From: CAIYPG01 sp903864555 | GTDB lineage: Bacteria > Pseudomonadota > Gammaproteobacteria > Burkholderiales > SG8-39 | Direction: 5' to 3' | Length of the DNA: 64,000 nt | NCBI GenBank assembly: GCA_947474715.1 | Contig: CANJJT010000008.1 | Location: forward strand, 1-64,000 | The notes under the pieces: model-generated | Database searches by the model: none | Told to the model about the DNA's origin: nothing | The model's input: the letters and a program-made list of their open reading frames with translations, nothing else | Translations under genes and position numbers: made by a program | Part shown: positions 8,950 through 17,384 of the stretch, in pieces | Numbering within the stretch: position 1 is the stretch's first letter | How the letters are laid out: each line of letters starts with the position of its first letter

Positions 8950-10103
8950 TATTGCGCCTCGCCCGCTGAAGGCAGCGTGCCTTCAGTCGCTGGCAGCAGC
9001 CGCACCTTGGCCGCGGGAACATGCAAGTCCAGCTCTGGCTCATCAATCGCTGCCACCGAACTGGTGGTCCACGCCAGCAACCGGTGCTCTCCTGCGCGCA
9101 GGATGTATTCGCGATTCGGCCCCATGTTGACCTTGGTTTCCACTGAACAGCGCCAGCAATTGACCTGCGCAGTGAGCGATGCGGCGATCTCGCAGTGTTC
9201 GGGACGGAAGAACACCTCCACTTTCTGGCCTGGACTGCAGGGCCAGGCCGGTGCCGGACAGCGGGCGAGCCCGATGCTCGTCTGGACCAGCAGCTCATCC
9301 CCGTCCTGTGCGCCGACCGTACCGGGCAGAAAATTGGACGTCCCGATGAAATCGGCCACGTAGCGGGTGGCGGGTTCGTTGTAAATCTGCGTCGGCGTGC
9401 CGATCTGCACAATGCGGCCGCGATCCAGTACGGCAATGCGGTCACCTACGATCATCGCTTCGGTCTGGTCATGGGTGACATAGACTGCCGCAAAGCCCAG
9501 CTTGCGCTGCAGCAGGACCAGCTCGATACGCAGCCGCTCCCTGACCTTGGCATCCACGTTCGACAAGGGCTCATCGAAAAGGATCACCCCCTGGCGCGCC
9601 ACAATGGCGCGTGCCAGGGCAATGCGCTGCTGCTGGCCACCGCTCAACTGATGGGGATAGCGATCCTTCAGGTGCAGGCAGCTTACGGTATCCAGTGCCT
9701 GTTCTACCTGCCCCGCGATCTGCCCCTTGGGCACGCCCCGCGCACGCAGCGGATAGGCGACGTTGTTGAATACCGAGAAATGCGGCCACAAGGCGTAGGA
9801 CTGGAACACCATGCTGACGTTGCGCGCCTCGGGCAACACCATCTGCCTGGTGGCGCTGGAGAAGACCACCACGGAATTGATGCTGATCTCGCCGGCGTCG
9901 GGCGTCTCCAGCCCGGCAATGCTGCGCAGCAGGGTGGTTTTGCCGCAGCCACTGGGGCCGAGCAGCACCACCAGTTCCCCGGGATAGACATCAATGGACA
10001 GGTCATCCAGGGCGGCCACAGTGCCCCCCTGTGACCTGAATACCTTGCGCACATTACGCACGCTCACGGCAGGCGTGTTGTCGCCCGGCGACGAAACCGT
10101 CAT
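8949..10103 (-). CDS. ABC transporter ATP-binding protein (PotA/FbpC type)
   Basis: The 384-residue ATPase has a Walker A motif (GPSGCGKTT, 49-57), the signature LSGGQ (153-157), a Walker B with DEP at 177-179 and the H-loop THDQTEA. Residues from about 240 onward form the C-terminal TOBE-like substrate/regulatory domain found in PotA, FbpC and MalK relatives. The start is ATG 10103 behind GAGAGGG. It powers the fused permease encoded immediately downstream. Confidence 0.95.
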   Translation of the reverse strand: MTVSSPGDNTPAVSVRNVRKVFRSQGGTVAALDDLSIDVYPGELVVLLGPSGCGKTTLLRSIAGLETPDAGEISINSVVVFSSATRQMVLPEARNVSMVFQSYALWPHFSVFNNVAYPLRARGVPKGQIAGQVEQALDTVSCLHLKDRYPHQLSGGQQQRIALARAIVARQGVILFDEPLSNVDAKVRERLRIELVLLQRKLGFAAVYVTHDQTEAMIVGDRIAVLDRGRIVQIGTPTQIYNEPATRYVADFIGTSNFLPGTVGAQDGDELLVQTSIGLARCPAPAWPCSPGQKVEVFFRPEHCEIAASLTAQVNCWRCSVETKVNMGPNREYILRAGEHRLLAWTTSSVAAIDEPELDLHVPAAKVRLLPATEGTLPSAGEAQ

Positions 10104-10192
10104 GAATGCCCTCTCATACTGGACTGTTCCGGTAAATCTGGTACGGGCTTGCGGTGCGCGCCCGGAGGCTGCTCCTCAAACCCGGGCCTGCT

Positions 10193-11215
10193 TCAGGGCG
10201 ATCCCAGCAGCTCGCGAACGCGCGCAATCTCCTGCCGCGACACGGCCTCATTGGGCGGCGTGTAGTCCTTGGGGACCGGGTAGGTGCCGGCGATATTGGG
10301 CAACGGCGATCCACCCAGGCGATTGCCGTTCTGAATCGCCTGGCCCTCGGGAGAGATCATGAAATTCAGCATGAAACGCGCCGCATTGGGCCGTGCGGCA
10401 CTCGCCGAAATCCCGTTGGTGATCTGCGCACCGGTCACCTGACCGGCATCGACCGTGGCGATCGGAGCACCGGCCTTCTCCAGAGCCGGCAGCACCGAAA
10501 CCGATATCGGCAGGCTCAAGGCCGCCTCGCCCGCCGCGACCAGTTGCACGGTCGGAGCGCTGGACGACTGGAAGTTGGGCCGCAAGGCCCCCAGGCGCCG
10601 CATGAAGTCATCGCCGTGCCTCTTGGCGAGATCGACATACATGCTGGAGATGGAGATCGAGGAGTTGATGCCCAGCATGGCGATCTGGCCCTTCCATTTC
10701 GGATTGGCCATGTCGGTCCACTTGGTGATCTCGCCTTTTTTCACCTTGTTGGTGTTGACCACCAGCACCGCTGGCTGGATGCTGGTCACCACATATTTTG
10801 GCGCCTTGAATTTTTCCGGGAAGCCGGCGTAGCGCGGCAGATCCGCAATCGAGGCGAATGCCTTGTCGTTGAGGTTATAAATCATGTGTTCGCCCAGGCC
10901 TATCATGTCGGCCTGCAGCTTGCCGGCATCTATTTCTGTCTGGGCCCGGATCTTGAGTGCGGTGGTGGGCGCGTTGTAGACGGTCACCGCAATGCCGAAG
11001 CGTTCCTTCATCGCCTTGACCAGGGTGTCATTGACCGCGGCGGTCTGCGCCGAATAATAGGTCACCGCACCTTCCTTGCGCGCGGCCGCTTCCAGGGCGG
11101 ACAGCCCCGGCGTGGCTGCACCTGCGACGTCCCAAGGGAGTGTCAGTACGAGTGCCAGGCCAACTGCAGCCGCAGGTTGGCGAATCACTCCATGCGCTTG
11201 TGTTGATATTTTCAT
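10193..11215 (-). CDS. ABC transporter periplasmic binding protein (Fe3+/2-aminoethylphosphonate-type family)
   Basis: A 340-residue protein with a Sec signal peptide ending near GAATPG (about residue 35), followed by LEAAARKEGAVTYYSA, which is typical of the family that includes AfuA/FutA iron-binding proteins and organic-anion binders. It is the likely specificity component for the ATPase and permease downstream (89-base gap). The strong GGAGG site precedes ATG 11215. I see no clear cluster of tyrosines diagnostic of ferric iron binding, and the CoA-metabolism neighbours favour an organic ligand; this is inference. Confidence 0.9.
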   Translation of the reverse strand: MKISTQAHGVIRQPAAAVGLALVLTLPWDVAGAATPGLSALEAAARKEGAVTYYSAQTAAVNDTLVKAMKERFGIAVTVYNAPTTALKIRAQTEIDAGKLQADMIGLGEHMIYNLNDKAFASIADLPRYAGFPEKFKAPKYVVTSIQPAVLVVNTNKVKKGEITKWTDMANPKWKGQIAMLGINSSISISSMYVDLAKRHGDDFMRRLGALRPNFQSSSAPTVQLVAAGEAALSLPISVSVLPALEKAGAPIATVDAGQVTGAQITNGISASAARPNAARFMLNFMISPEGQAIQNGNRLGGSPLPNIAGTYPVPKDYTPPNEAVSRQEIARVRELLGSP

Positions 11216-11462
11216 TTGCCACCTCCATTTCGCTTCTCTTGCGTGAGAAATCCCCGTGCGGCAACAGGTCTGCGCCCATTGTTGCGCGCAAGGATTGCGT
11301 GCACCTTGCAGGTCTGACCGGACCGGTTCGCGACTGTGCAGCTTCGCTGCCCGGCTCTATTGTCGGATCATTGTAGTGAAAGGTCGGACCACAAGCAAAG
11401 CGGGCTTCGCCTGTCCTCCATACGGATACTGCCGCACTCACCGAGATGTCCCGTCAGCAATG

Positions 11463-12218
11463 TCATGAGAGCGAGCCGACACCGCCACCATCGACCTGCA
11501 GACTTGCCCCGGTAATGAATCCAGCCTGCTGTGAGGCGAAGTACAGCACCGCGCTGGCCAGTTCGGAGGGCTCACCCAGGCGATGCAGGGGCAATCCGCG
11601 CACGCGCGCCTCCATGTCGTAGTTCGCCATGCTGGCCGTGGCAATGGAACCGGGGCACACCGAATTCACGGTGACGCCACTGGCCCCTACCTCGTTGGCC
11701 AGATGCTTGAGCATGCCCGTCACACCTGCCCGAAAAATGGTCGACAGGCCGTGATGCGGCATGGGTTGCTTCACGCTGGCCGAGGTGACACCGATGACCC
11801 GCCCCCAGCGACGCTCGACCAGCACCGGCACCACTTCCTGGACCAGCAGTGCTGCAGCCCACAACTGGGTTTCATAAGCGCTCCGCCAGCGTTCTTCTTC
11901 GCGCTCATCCAGGATATTCCGCAAAGGCACGGGGGGTCTTCCGGTGTTGATGACGAGGATATCGGGACCACCCAGTTCCCGGGCCGCCTCCACCAGGCGC
12001 TTCACATCTTCGCGTTTGCGCAAATCGCCCGGCACCGCACGCACCGTGGCGCCATAACTGCTTTCGAGTTCGCCTGCGTTCTCAAAGAGCAGTTCGGCAC
12101 GCCGGGCGCAGATGACCACCTTCGCCCCCTCTGCCGCAAATCCTGCTGCAATGGCCTTGCCCAGGCCAGAACTTGCACCTGTGACAATAGCCGTTTTTCC
12201 CTTGATGCCAAGATCCAT
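11463..12218 (-). CDS. Short-chain dehydrogenase/reductase family protein with altered catalytic residues
   Basis: The 251-residue protein has the SDR nucleotide-binding motif TGASSGLG (14-21) and ends with TGASLQVDGG, typical of FabG-like SDRs. When aligned with FabG the active-site serine is kept (Ser146), but the Tyr position is Ser159 and the Lys position is Arg163, giving SxxxR instead of YxxxK. It may be a non-standard enzyme or binding protein. It sits 41 bases after the AhpD-like gene and is probably co-transcribed with it. ATG 12218 follows a GGGAGA site. Confidence 0.9.
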   Translation of the reverse strand: MDLGIKGKTAIVTGASSGLGKAIAAGFAAEGAKVVICARRAELLFENAGELESSYGATVRAVPGDLRKREDVKRLVEAARELGGPDILVINTGRPPVPLRNILDEREEERWRSAYETQLWAAALLVQEVVPVLVERRWGRVIGVTSASVKQPMPHHGLSTIFRAGVTGMLKHLANEVGASGVTVNSVCPGSIATASMANYDMEARVRGLPLHRLGEPSELASAVLYFASQQAGFITGASLQVDGGGVGSLS

Positions 12219-12259
12219 GTGCGTCTCCCAGAAAATCCTACGCTGTCACGTACAGCGCT

Positions 12260-13174
12260 TTACTCCTCCCAACCCGCCAGCAAATCACCCACTTCATCGG
12301 CCACCACCTCCAACACCATGGGGTCAATGGACTGGCGCAAGCCCATGAGCAGGGTATGCACCACATGGTGACGCCGCGCCCCCAGCACCCGCGCCTGATG
12401 GATTGCCTGACGCATCACCCCGGTCCACAGGTAATGCGCTGCCAGATGCAGGGTCATCAGCGGCGCCAGTTGCGCCGGCATGGTGTTGCCGATCGACTTT
12501 TCGTAGCGGATGCGCTGAACCTTGTAGGCCTCCGGATGAAGCTTGCCGAACAACTCGACATGCCGTGGGACCACGCCATGCATGCGTTGGTGCCAGGCCG
12601 TGATCATGCGGATTTCCGCGGAAGTCAGCTCTGATGAGTTCAGATTGATACCGGAGTGGAAGGCCTTGGAATCCGGTCCCCAGCCTTTTGGCCACTTCAG
12701 TCGCTTCTTCGGCTTCTCGCCGTCCGGCCACTGCCGCAGATAGTCGGCACTTGTTTCTGCGGCCGCGTTCATGCCCCTTGCACCAGCGGTGAGATAGGCA
12801 TAGTTGAGCACGTCAAGTACCAGGGCCTTGGGAGCGCCAGCCTCCCGGGCATTGATGATCTCGTAGAGGATGCCCTTGGAATTGGCCATCGCCGTGTAGG
12901 TGTGCAAATAGAACAGGATGGTCGCGATGTCCGGCAGGACGGCACCGTCGCGCGACTTGGGCACGGTGATGAGGTGTTGCCGCGAGAGTTTGAAAGCCGA
13001 AGGCAGGTTCTCGATCAGGAAGGGCGCAAAAGGAACCAGATCCAGCCCTCCCTTGCCATGGGTATCCCGGTACCAGGCGAGGAGGTTCTTTTTTTCCTCG
13101 GCGGTAAATCGATCGCCCACTGAAAAATCCAGCCCGGTGTCAGCGAAATTGTGTTCTGCAGGCGCTACGGCCAT
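12260..13174 (-). CDS. Carboxymuconolactone decarboxylase/AhpD-like protein, two repeats
   Basis: The 304-residue soluble protein appears to hold two all-helical halves (about 55-150 and 190-290). Each resembles the AhpD/carboxymuconolactone decarboxylase fold, with a pattern of a helix, an ALVLDVLNYAYLTAG-type helix and a glycine-rich turn. The CxxC pair that makes AhpD a redox protein is absent, so a decarboxylase-, hydrolase- or lactone-acting role is more likely than a peroxidase role. It opens the SDR gene row. The ATG 13174 has an AAGGAGA site. The family assignment is moderate and the substrate is unknown. Confidence 0.6.
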   Translation of the reverse strand: MAVAPAEHNFADTGLDFSVGDRFTAEEKKNLLAWYRDTHGKGGLDLVPFAPFLIENLPSAFKLSRQHLITVPKSRDGAVLPDIATILFYLHTYTAMANSKGILYEIINAREAGAPKALVLDVLNYAYLTAGARGMNAAAETSADYLRQWPDGEKPKKRLKWPKGWGPDSKAFHSGINLNSSELTSAEIRMITAWHQRMHGVVPRHVELFGKLHPEAYKVQRIRYEKSIGNTMPAQLAPLMTLHLAAHYLWTGVMRQAIHQARVLGARRHHVVHTLLMGLRQSIDPMVLEVVADEVGDLLAGWEE

Positions 13175-13350
13175 GATGTCTCCTTGGGAATATTATTGGT
13201 CAGGATCCCTGACGCAAGCGCCTTCAGGGCGATTCATTAGAACGAGTGCAGCCGAAACAAGGAAACAATCTGCACGCCTTCCACCATTCGGCGCCTCCCC
13301 CTGCATGCCCATACACACCATGGGCATACGATGGGACGCTGGCATCCAGG

Positions 13351-14346
13351 TCAGTTTGCACTGATGGAAATGTTGTGCTCCGTCACCAGTCGCTTCCAGC
13401 GCTCTGTCTCGGCCGTATGGTGCTTGCGGAACTCCGCCGGCGTCGAACCGATCAGCGTGTACTCCTCGCCGAACCGTTTCACCACGTCGGGCGTGCGCAC
13501 GATCTTCGCCAGTTCGGTCTGCACCCGGTTGACGATGGCCGTGGGGGTGCGCGCCGGGGCGATCATGCCCAGCCAGCTCGAATACTCCCAGTTCACGCCC
13601 TGCTCCAATGCCGTCGGCACGTCAGGCAGCAGGGAGTTGCGTTCGGTGGCGGAGACCGCCATGCCGCGCAGTTTGCCGGCCTTGATCATGGGCAGGGCTG
13701 AAGCAAAGGTGACCGGCACGATGTGGGTGCGGCCGGCGATCAGGTCGGGGTAGGACGCGCCCACCGCCTTGTAGTGCACGAAGGTGTACTTCGTGCCGGT
13801 GGCGGCCTCCAGCATCAGGCCGAGCAGGTGCTGCACGCCGCCCGCGCCGCCGGTGCCGAAATTGATGGCGCCGGGATTGGCCTTGGCATAGGCCACGAAC
13901 TCCTTCATGTCCTTCACCGGCAGGGTGTTGGGGATGGAAAGGATGGCGTACTTCTTGTTGATCAGCGACACCGGATCGAAGTCCTTCACCGGGTCGTAGG
14001 AGCCGTCCTTCACTACCAGCGGCAACAGCGCATAGGCCGAGGACACCCACACCAGCGTGTAGCCATCGGGTTTCTGGCGCGAGGCGTAGGTCATGCCCAC
14101 GGCCATGGTGCCGCCGGGCTTGAAGTCCATGACGAACTGCTGGCCGAAGTTGCGGCTCAGTTCATTGGAGAGGATGCGCCCCTCCATGTCCACCGACGCA
14201 CCGGGCGCGAAAGGCGTGACGATGGTGACCGGCCGCGCGGGCCAGCCTGCCGCAGCGTCTGTGGCCTGCGCCGTGGCCGCGCCGGAAAACGCCATCAGAG
14301 TGGCGAGCATGCCGCCCGCCATGACTGCCTGGATCCTGCCATTCAT
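13351..14346 (-). CDS. Bug-family (TctC) tripartite tricarboxylate transporter binding protein
   Basis: A periplasmic solute-binding protein of 331 residues with a signal peptide cleaved near AATAQA (about residue 27). The mature N-terminus PARPVTIVTPFAPG and the loop MDFKPGGTMAVGM match the family's ligand loops; this copy has ASVDME in place of the usual GG(x)TD loop, so its ligand may differ. The strong GGAGGAG site precedes ATG 14346. No TctA or TctB membrane gene is nearby. It is the promoter-proximal gene of the minus-strand row leading to the AhpD-like gene, separated by 176 bases. Confidence 0.93.
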   Translation of the reverse strand: MNGRIQAVMAGGMLATLMAFSGAATAQATDAAAGWPARPVTIVTPFAPGASVDMEGRILSNELSRNFGQQFVMDFKPGGTMAVGMTYASRQKPDGYTLVWVSSAYALLPLVVKDGSYDPVKDFDPVSLINKKYAILSIPNTLPVKDMKEFVAYAKANPGAINFGTGGAGGVQHLLGLMLEAATGTKYTFVHYKAVGASYPDLIAGRTHIVPVTFASALPMIKAGKLRGMAVSATERNSLLPDVPTALEQGVNWEYSSWLGMIAPARTPTAIVNRVQTELAKIVRTPDVVKRFGEEYTLIGSTPAEFRKHHTAETERWKRLVTEHNISISAN

Positions 14347-14431
14347 GCTGTTCTCCTCCCTGGTTGTTCGGATGCTGCCGTTTCTGTTGCGGCCTGGCGC
14401 TCCTGCCCTTCTACTCTTTTTTGCCTGCGCG

Positions 14432-14719
14432 CTAATCCTCGATTTTCAATACCAGCTCGTGCCCCATGCCGGCAACCAGCCTGCGGGTCCACTCATGGCC
14501 GGCACGCGTCAGCACGGTGGCGGTGACCTGGCCCTCCAGTTTCTTCTCGCCGAGAAAGCGGAACAAGCCCTCCTCGGAGAACCAGGCCGGCAGGCAGGAA
14601 GTGCTGTCGTCCCGCTTCACCAGCATGTAGAGCGGCTGCTCCGGGTTCAGGGCATGGGTGAGCCCGACGTAAAGGGGACCGAATCCATCCAGTCCCGGAT
14701 CCTGCGGTTCTTCAGTCAT
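14432..14719 (-). CDS. Hypothetical protein, 95 residues
   Basis: I do not recognise this small acidic protein. It has no membrane segment or signal peptide and no metal motif. Its start at 14719 lies three bases after the stop of the upstream membrane-protein gene, which suggests translational coupling and a shared transcript. No other function can be read from it. Confidence 0.6.
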   Translation of the reverse strand: MTEEPQDPGLDGFGPLYVGLTHALNPEQPLYMLVKRDDSTSCLPAWFSEEGLFRFLGEKKLEGQVTATVLTRAGHEWTRRLVAGMGHELVLKIED

Positions 14720-14722
14720 GGG

Positions 14723-15139
14723 TCAAGGTCCCATCAGCAGCATCAGGGACGCCAGCAGGACCAGCCCCAGCCCTGACGCCCCCGCCAGCCACAGCGTGCG
14801 CACCCGATTGGCCTCGATGCGCTGGATGAGCTGGGTATTCTGTTCGGCCAGGTCCTTGATCACCTGCGAGGACGCCAGCAACTGGGCGTTCAGCTCGGCC
14901 ATTGCGGTGTCCATGGCCGCCATGCGGGTCTCCAGCGCAGCAATGGCCTGCGCCTCGGCCGACTTCGGCACACCCACTGGCGATTCGGCATTCGCAGGCG
15001 CCTGGGCGGCGGCAGTCTTTTGCCCGCGCCGTGCCACGGTGTCGAACAGGTTCTTTGCCCCTTCGGCCACCTTGGGGGCGTTCTTGATGACATCGGACCA
15101 GGGAACGCTTTGCAGCACGGCAAGCCAGCTGAGGGCCAT
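14723..15139 (-). CDS. Hypothetical membrane-anchored coiled-coil protein
   Basis: A 138-residue protein starting at ATG 15139 (MALSWLAVLQ). It has an alanine-rich linker, a heptad-like helix at about 65-115 (ALETRMAAMDTAMAELNAQL and following) and a single C-terminal hydrophobic segment (LWLAGASGLGLVLLASLMLL) that probably anchors it in the inner membrane. A longer frame upstream of 15139 has basic, non-protein-like content and was rejected. It is paired with the 95-residue gene downstream. The function is unknown. Confidence 0.65.
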   Translation of the reverse strand: MALSWLAVLQSVPWSDVIKNAPKVAEGAKNLFDTVARRGQKTAAAQAPANAESPVGVPKSAEAQAIAALETRMAAMDTAMAELNAQLLASSQVIKDLAEQNTQLIQRIEANRVRTLWLAGASGLGLVLLASLMLLMGP

Positions 15140-15306
15140 TGATGCTCCGATTTCAGAAATACGGGGCACCACTATACCGCCCTGCCCGCGTCTGCCGAAG
15201 CGGCTGCACCACGCCCGCAGCGACCGGTTAGACTTCCGCCCTGCGCGCCCCCAGACATGCACAGCATGCCCCGGACGCCGTCTACCTCCTTGGCCTGAAA
15301 ACAACC

Positions 15307-16674
15307 ATGAACGAAATCCGCATCCTGTCGGCAACCGGCCTGCTCGGCTCGGGCTTTCGCGAAGACACCCTGAAGCGGGCCATGACGCTCAGCCCCGACT
15401 TCATCGGCGCCGACTCCGGCTCCACCGACCCCGGCCCCTACTACCTGGGTTCGAGCGACACCATCTTCTCGGACAAGGCCTACAAGCGCGACCTGCGCCT
15501 GATGCTGCTGGCCGCGCGTGCCGCGAAGATCCCCATGATCGTGGGCAGCGCCTGCACCGCCGGCAACGATGAGCAGCTGGCCAGGATGCTCACCATCGTG
15601 CGCGAGATCGCGCGCGAGGAGAAGCTCTCCTTCAGGATGGCCGCCATCCACTCCGAGCAGGACAAGGGCTATCTCAAACAGAAGCTGCGCGAGGGCCGCA
15701 TCAGCCCGCTCGCCAACGCACCGGTCTTCAACGAGGAAGTCATCGACCGCAGCGCCCATATCGTCGGCATGTGCGGCATCGAGCCCTATATCGAAGCACT
15801 GGAGCATGGCGCCGAGGTCATCATCGCCGGGCGCTCCAGCGACACCTCCATCTACTCGGCCATGCCGGTGATGAAGGGTTTCAACCCGGCCAATGTCTGG
15901 CATGCCGCCAAGATCCTGGAGTGCGGTGCGGCCTGCGTGGTGCAGCGCAAGTACCCCGACTGCCTGTTCGTGCGGCTGAACAACGAAGCATTCATCGTCG
16001 AGCCACCCAATCCGGAATACCGCTGCGATGCCGTCAGCGTGGCCTCGCACAACCTCTACGAGAACGCCACGCCCTACGAACTGATCGAGCCCTCGGGCGT
16101 GCTGAACACCTTCAACGCGAAGTACGAGGCGGTGTCCGACCGCGCCGTGCGGGTGTCAGGCAGCACTTTCAAGTCCTCCGATCGCTACACCATCAAGCTG
16201 GAAGGCGCCGAACTGGCCGGCTACCAGAGCATCATCGTCGGCAGCGTGCGCGACCCCATCATCCTGCGCCAGCTCGATTCCTGGCTCACCGGCATGGAAA
16301 AGGCCATCCGCGAGCGGCTGCTGGCAGTGTTTGGCGCCGGCATCGAGCAACAGTACGAACTGCAGATCCGCGTGTTCGGCCGCGATGCCACCATGGGGCC
16401 GTTGGAAAGCGAAACCGGCCTGGGGCATGAGGTGGGCCTGCTGTTCCAGGTGACGGCGCAGACACAGGATCTGGCCACCGCCATCATGAAGTCGGTCAGT
16501 CACATGGCAGTTCACTATCCGGTACCGGAATGGACCGGGCTGATCACCTCCATCGCCTTTCCCTACTCCCCGGCCGAGATCAACCGCGGCGCCAGCTACC
16601 GCTTCAACATGAACCATGTCGTCGAGCCGGCCTCGCCGCTGGAGATGTTCCCCATCGAATACGAGAGCGTGTAA
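15307..16674 (+). CDS. AtuA-family (acyclic terpene utilisation) protein
   Basis: A 455-residue protein of the DUF1446/AtuA family, recognised by its opening LSATGLLGSGF, the GADSGSTDPGP segment and IAGRSSDTSIYSAMP. AtuA is required for citronellol/geraniol catabolism in pseudomonads, but many relatives occur with CoA-transferases in unrelated pathways and their chemistry is unsettled. The DUF4387 gene begins three bases after its stop, the usual partnership. It faces away from the membrane-protein genes on its left. The spacer before ATG 15307 has no strong ribosome site. Confidence 0.92.
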   Translation: MNEIRILSATGLLGSGFREDTLKRAMTLSPDFIGADSGSTDPGPYYLGSSDTIFSDKAYKRDLRLMLLAARAAKIPMIVGSACTAGNDEQLARMLTIVREIAREEKLSFRMAAIHSEQDKGYLKQKLREGRISPLANAPVFNEEVIDRSAHIVGMCGIEPYIEALEHGAEVIIAGRSSDTSIYSAMPVMKGFNPANVWHAAKILECGAACVVQRKYPDCLFVRLNNEAFIVEPPNPEYRCDAVSVASHNLYENATPYELIEPSGVLNTFNAKYEAVSDRAVRVSGSTFKSSDRYTIKLEGAELAGYQSIIVGSVRDPIILRQLDSWLTGMEKAIRERLLAVFGAGIEQQYELQIRVFGRDATMGPLESETGLGHEVGLLFQVTAQTQDLATAIMKSVSHMAVHYPVPEWTGLITSIAFPYSPAEINRGASYRFNMNHVVEPASPLEMFPIEYESV

Positions 16675-16676
16675 CC

Positions 16677-16988
16677 ATGAGCAAGCTCTGGGAAGTGACC
16701 AAACTCATCCGCAGCAAGAACGCCGGGCCTTTCGAGCTCACCTTCGACGTGATCTTCAAGGACCACGCCACCTACGAGAAGGTGCGCGATGCCGGTACCA
16801 TCAACGCCGAATGGTTCGCCCGTACCTACAAACTGAAACCGGAAGTCGTGGCCATCATCAACTACGACGCCGCCAGTGCCATCAAGATCACCATTCCGCG
16901 CCCACGCATCTCCGGCGACACCAATGACTCGGATGTCTATGGCGGCCAGCAGTACGGGCCGCTGGTGAATCTGGAGGTGCCGGCCTAG
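16677..16988 (+). CDS. DUF4387 family protein (AtuA partner)
   Basis: A 103-residue protein starting at ATG 16677, just after the AtuA stop codon. It carries the DUF4387 pattern: LWEVTKLIRSKNAGPFELTFD at the start and IKITIPRPRISG near the end. It is nearly always encoded next to AtuA-family genes and is thought to act with them; a joint subunit role is inference. The two genes are almost certainly one operon. Confidence 0.92.
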   Translation: MSKLWEVTKLIRSKNAGPFELTFDVIFKDHATYEKVRDAGTINAEWFARTYKLKPEVVAIINYDAASAIKITIPRPRISGDTNDSDVYGGQQYGPLVNLEVPA

Positions 16989-17384
16989 GCGCTCCGCCCG
17001 GCGGAAACTGGCAACGCCATTGTGATCAGATAGGGATACTAGCCCTTTTCTTTAATGAACTGGCATAGCTATTGTTATCAAACATAAAAGCAGACTCGGC
17101 CGACCGATTTAACCCCCTTGTCAAAGGGGGCCGACGCGACGCAGTCGCGCGGGGGGATTTTGGCCAACAGGCCCCAATCCAATCTGCCGGTCATCGCAAG
17201 AGCTCAACTTGAATGCCGGGTAGTGCTGTTGCCATGCAGGCAGGGAGCCGCCGGATTACATCCCCGACATCACCCAGGCACTCGTGGCCCACAGCCATCG
17301 CAGCGGTGAAAAATCCCCCCGCTCGGCCTGACGGTCGAGTCGGCCCCCTTTGACAAGGGGGTTAACGACGCTGCGGCCCAGACC
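16989..17384. other. Intergenic stretch, convergent genes, containing a composite repeat
   Basis: The stretch separates the DUF4387 gene and the fused CoA-transferase gene, which converge. It starts with about 110 A+T-rich bases with no visible gene, followed by the 257-bp composite repeat listed separately. No promoter is needed here, and none is evident. Confidence 0.6.
17109..17365. repeat. Composite MITE-like repeat with inverted CCCCCTTGTCAAAGGGGG ends
   Basis: The left unit begins TTAACCCCCTTGTCAAAG and continues through a GC-rich arm to GGGGGGATTTT; the right unit is its inverted counterpart ending CAAGGGGGTTAA. Each unit is itself a hairpin (CCCCCTT/AAGGGGG). Between them lies about 140 bases including TTGCCATGCAGGCAGGGA. 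An element of the same layout and size, with a recognisably related centre, lies at 45498-45752. There is no transposase reading frame, so if mobile it moves in trans. It lies between convergent genes, where it may also work as a bidirectional terminator. Confidence 0.8.

Noticed and set aside
10193..11215. Specific ferric iron importer (FbpABC) label
   Set aside because: Family resemblance is real, but no iron-specific residue cluster was identified and the neighbours are CoA-linked catabolic genes, so a substrate-neutral label is safer.
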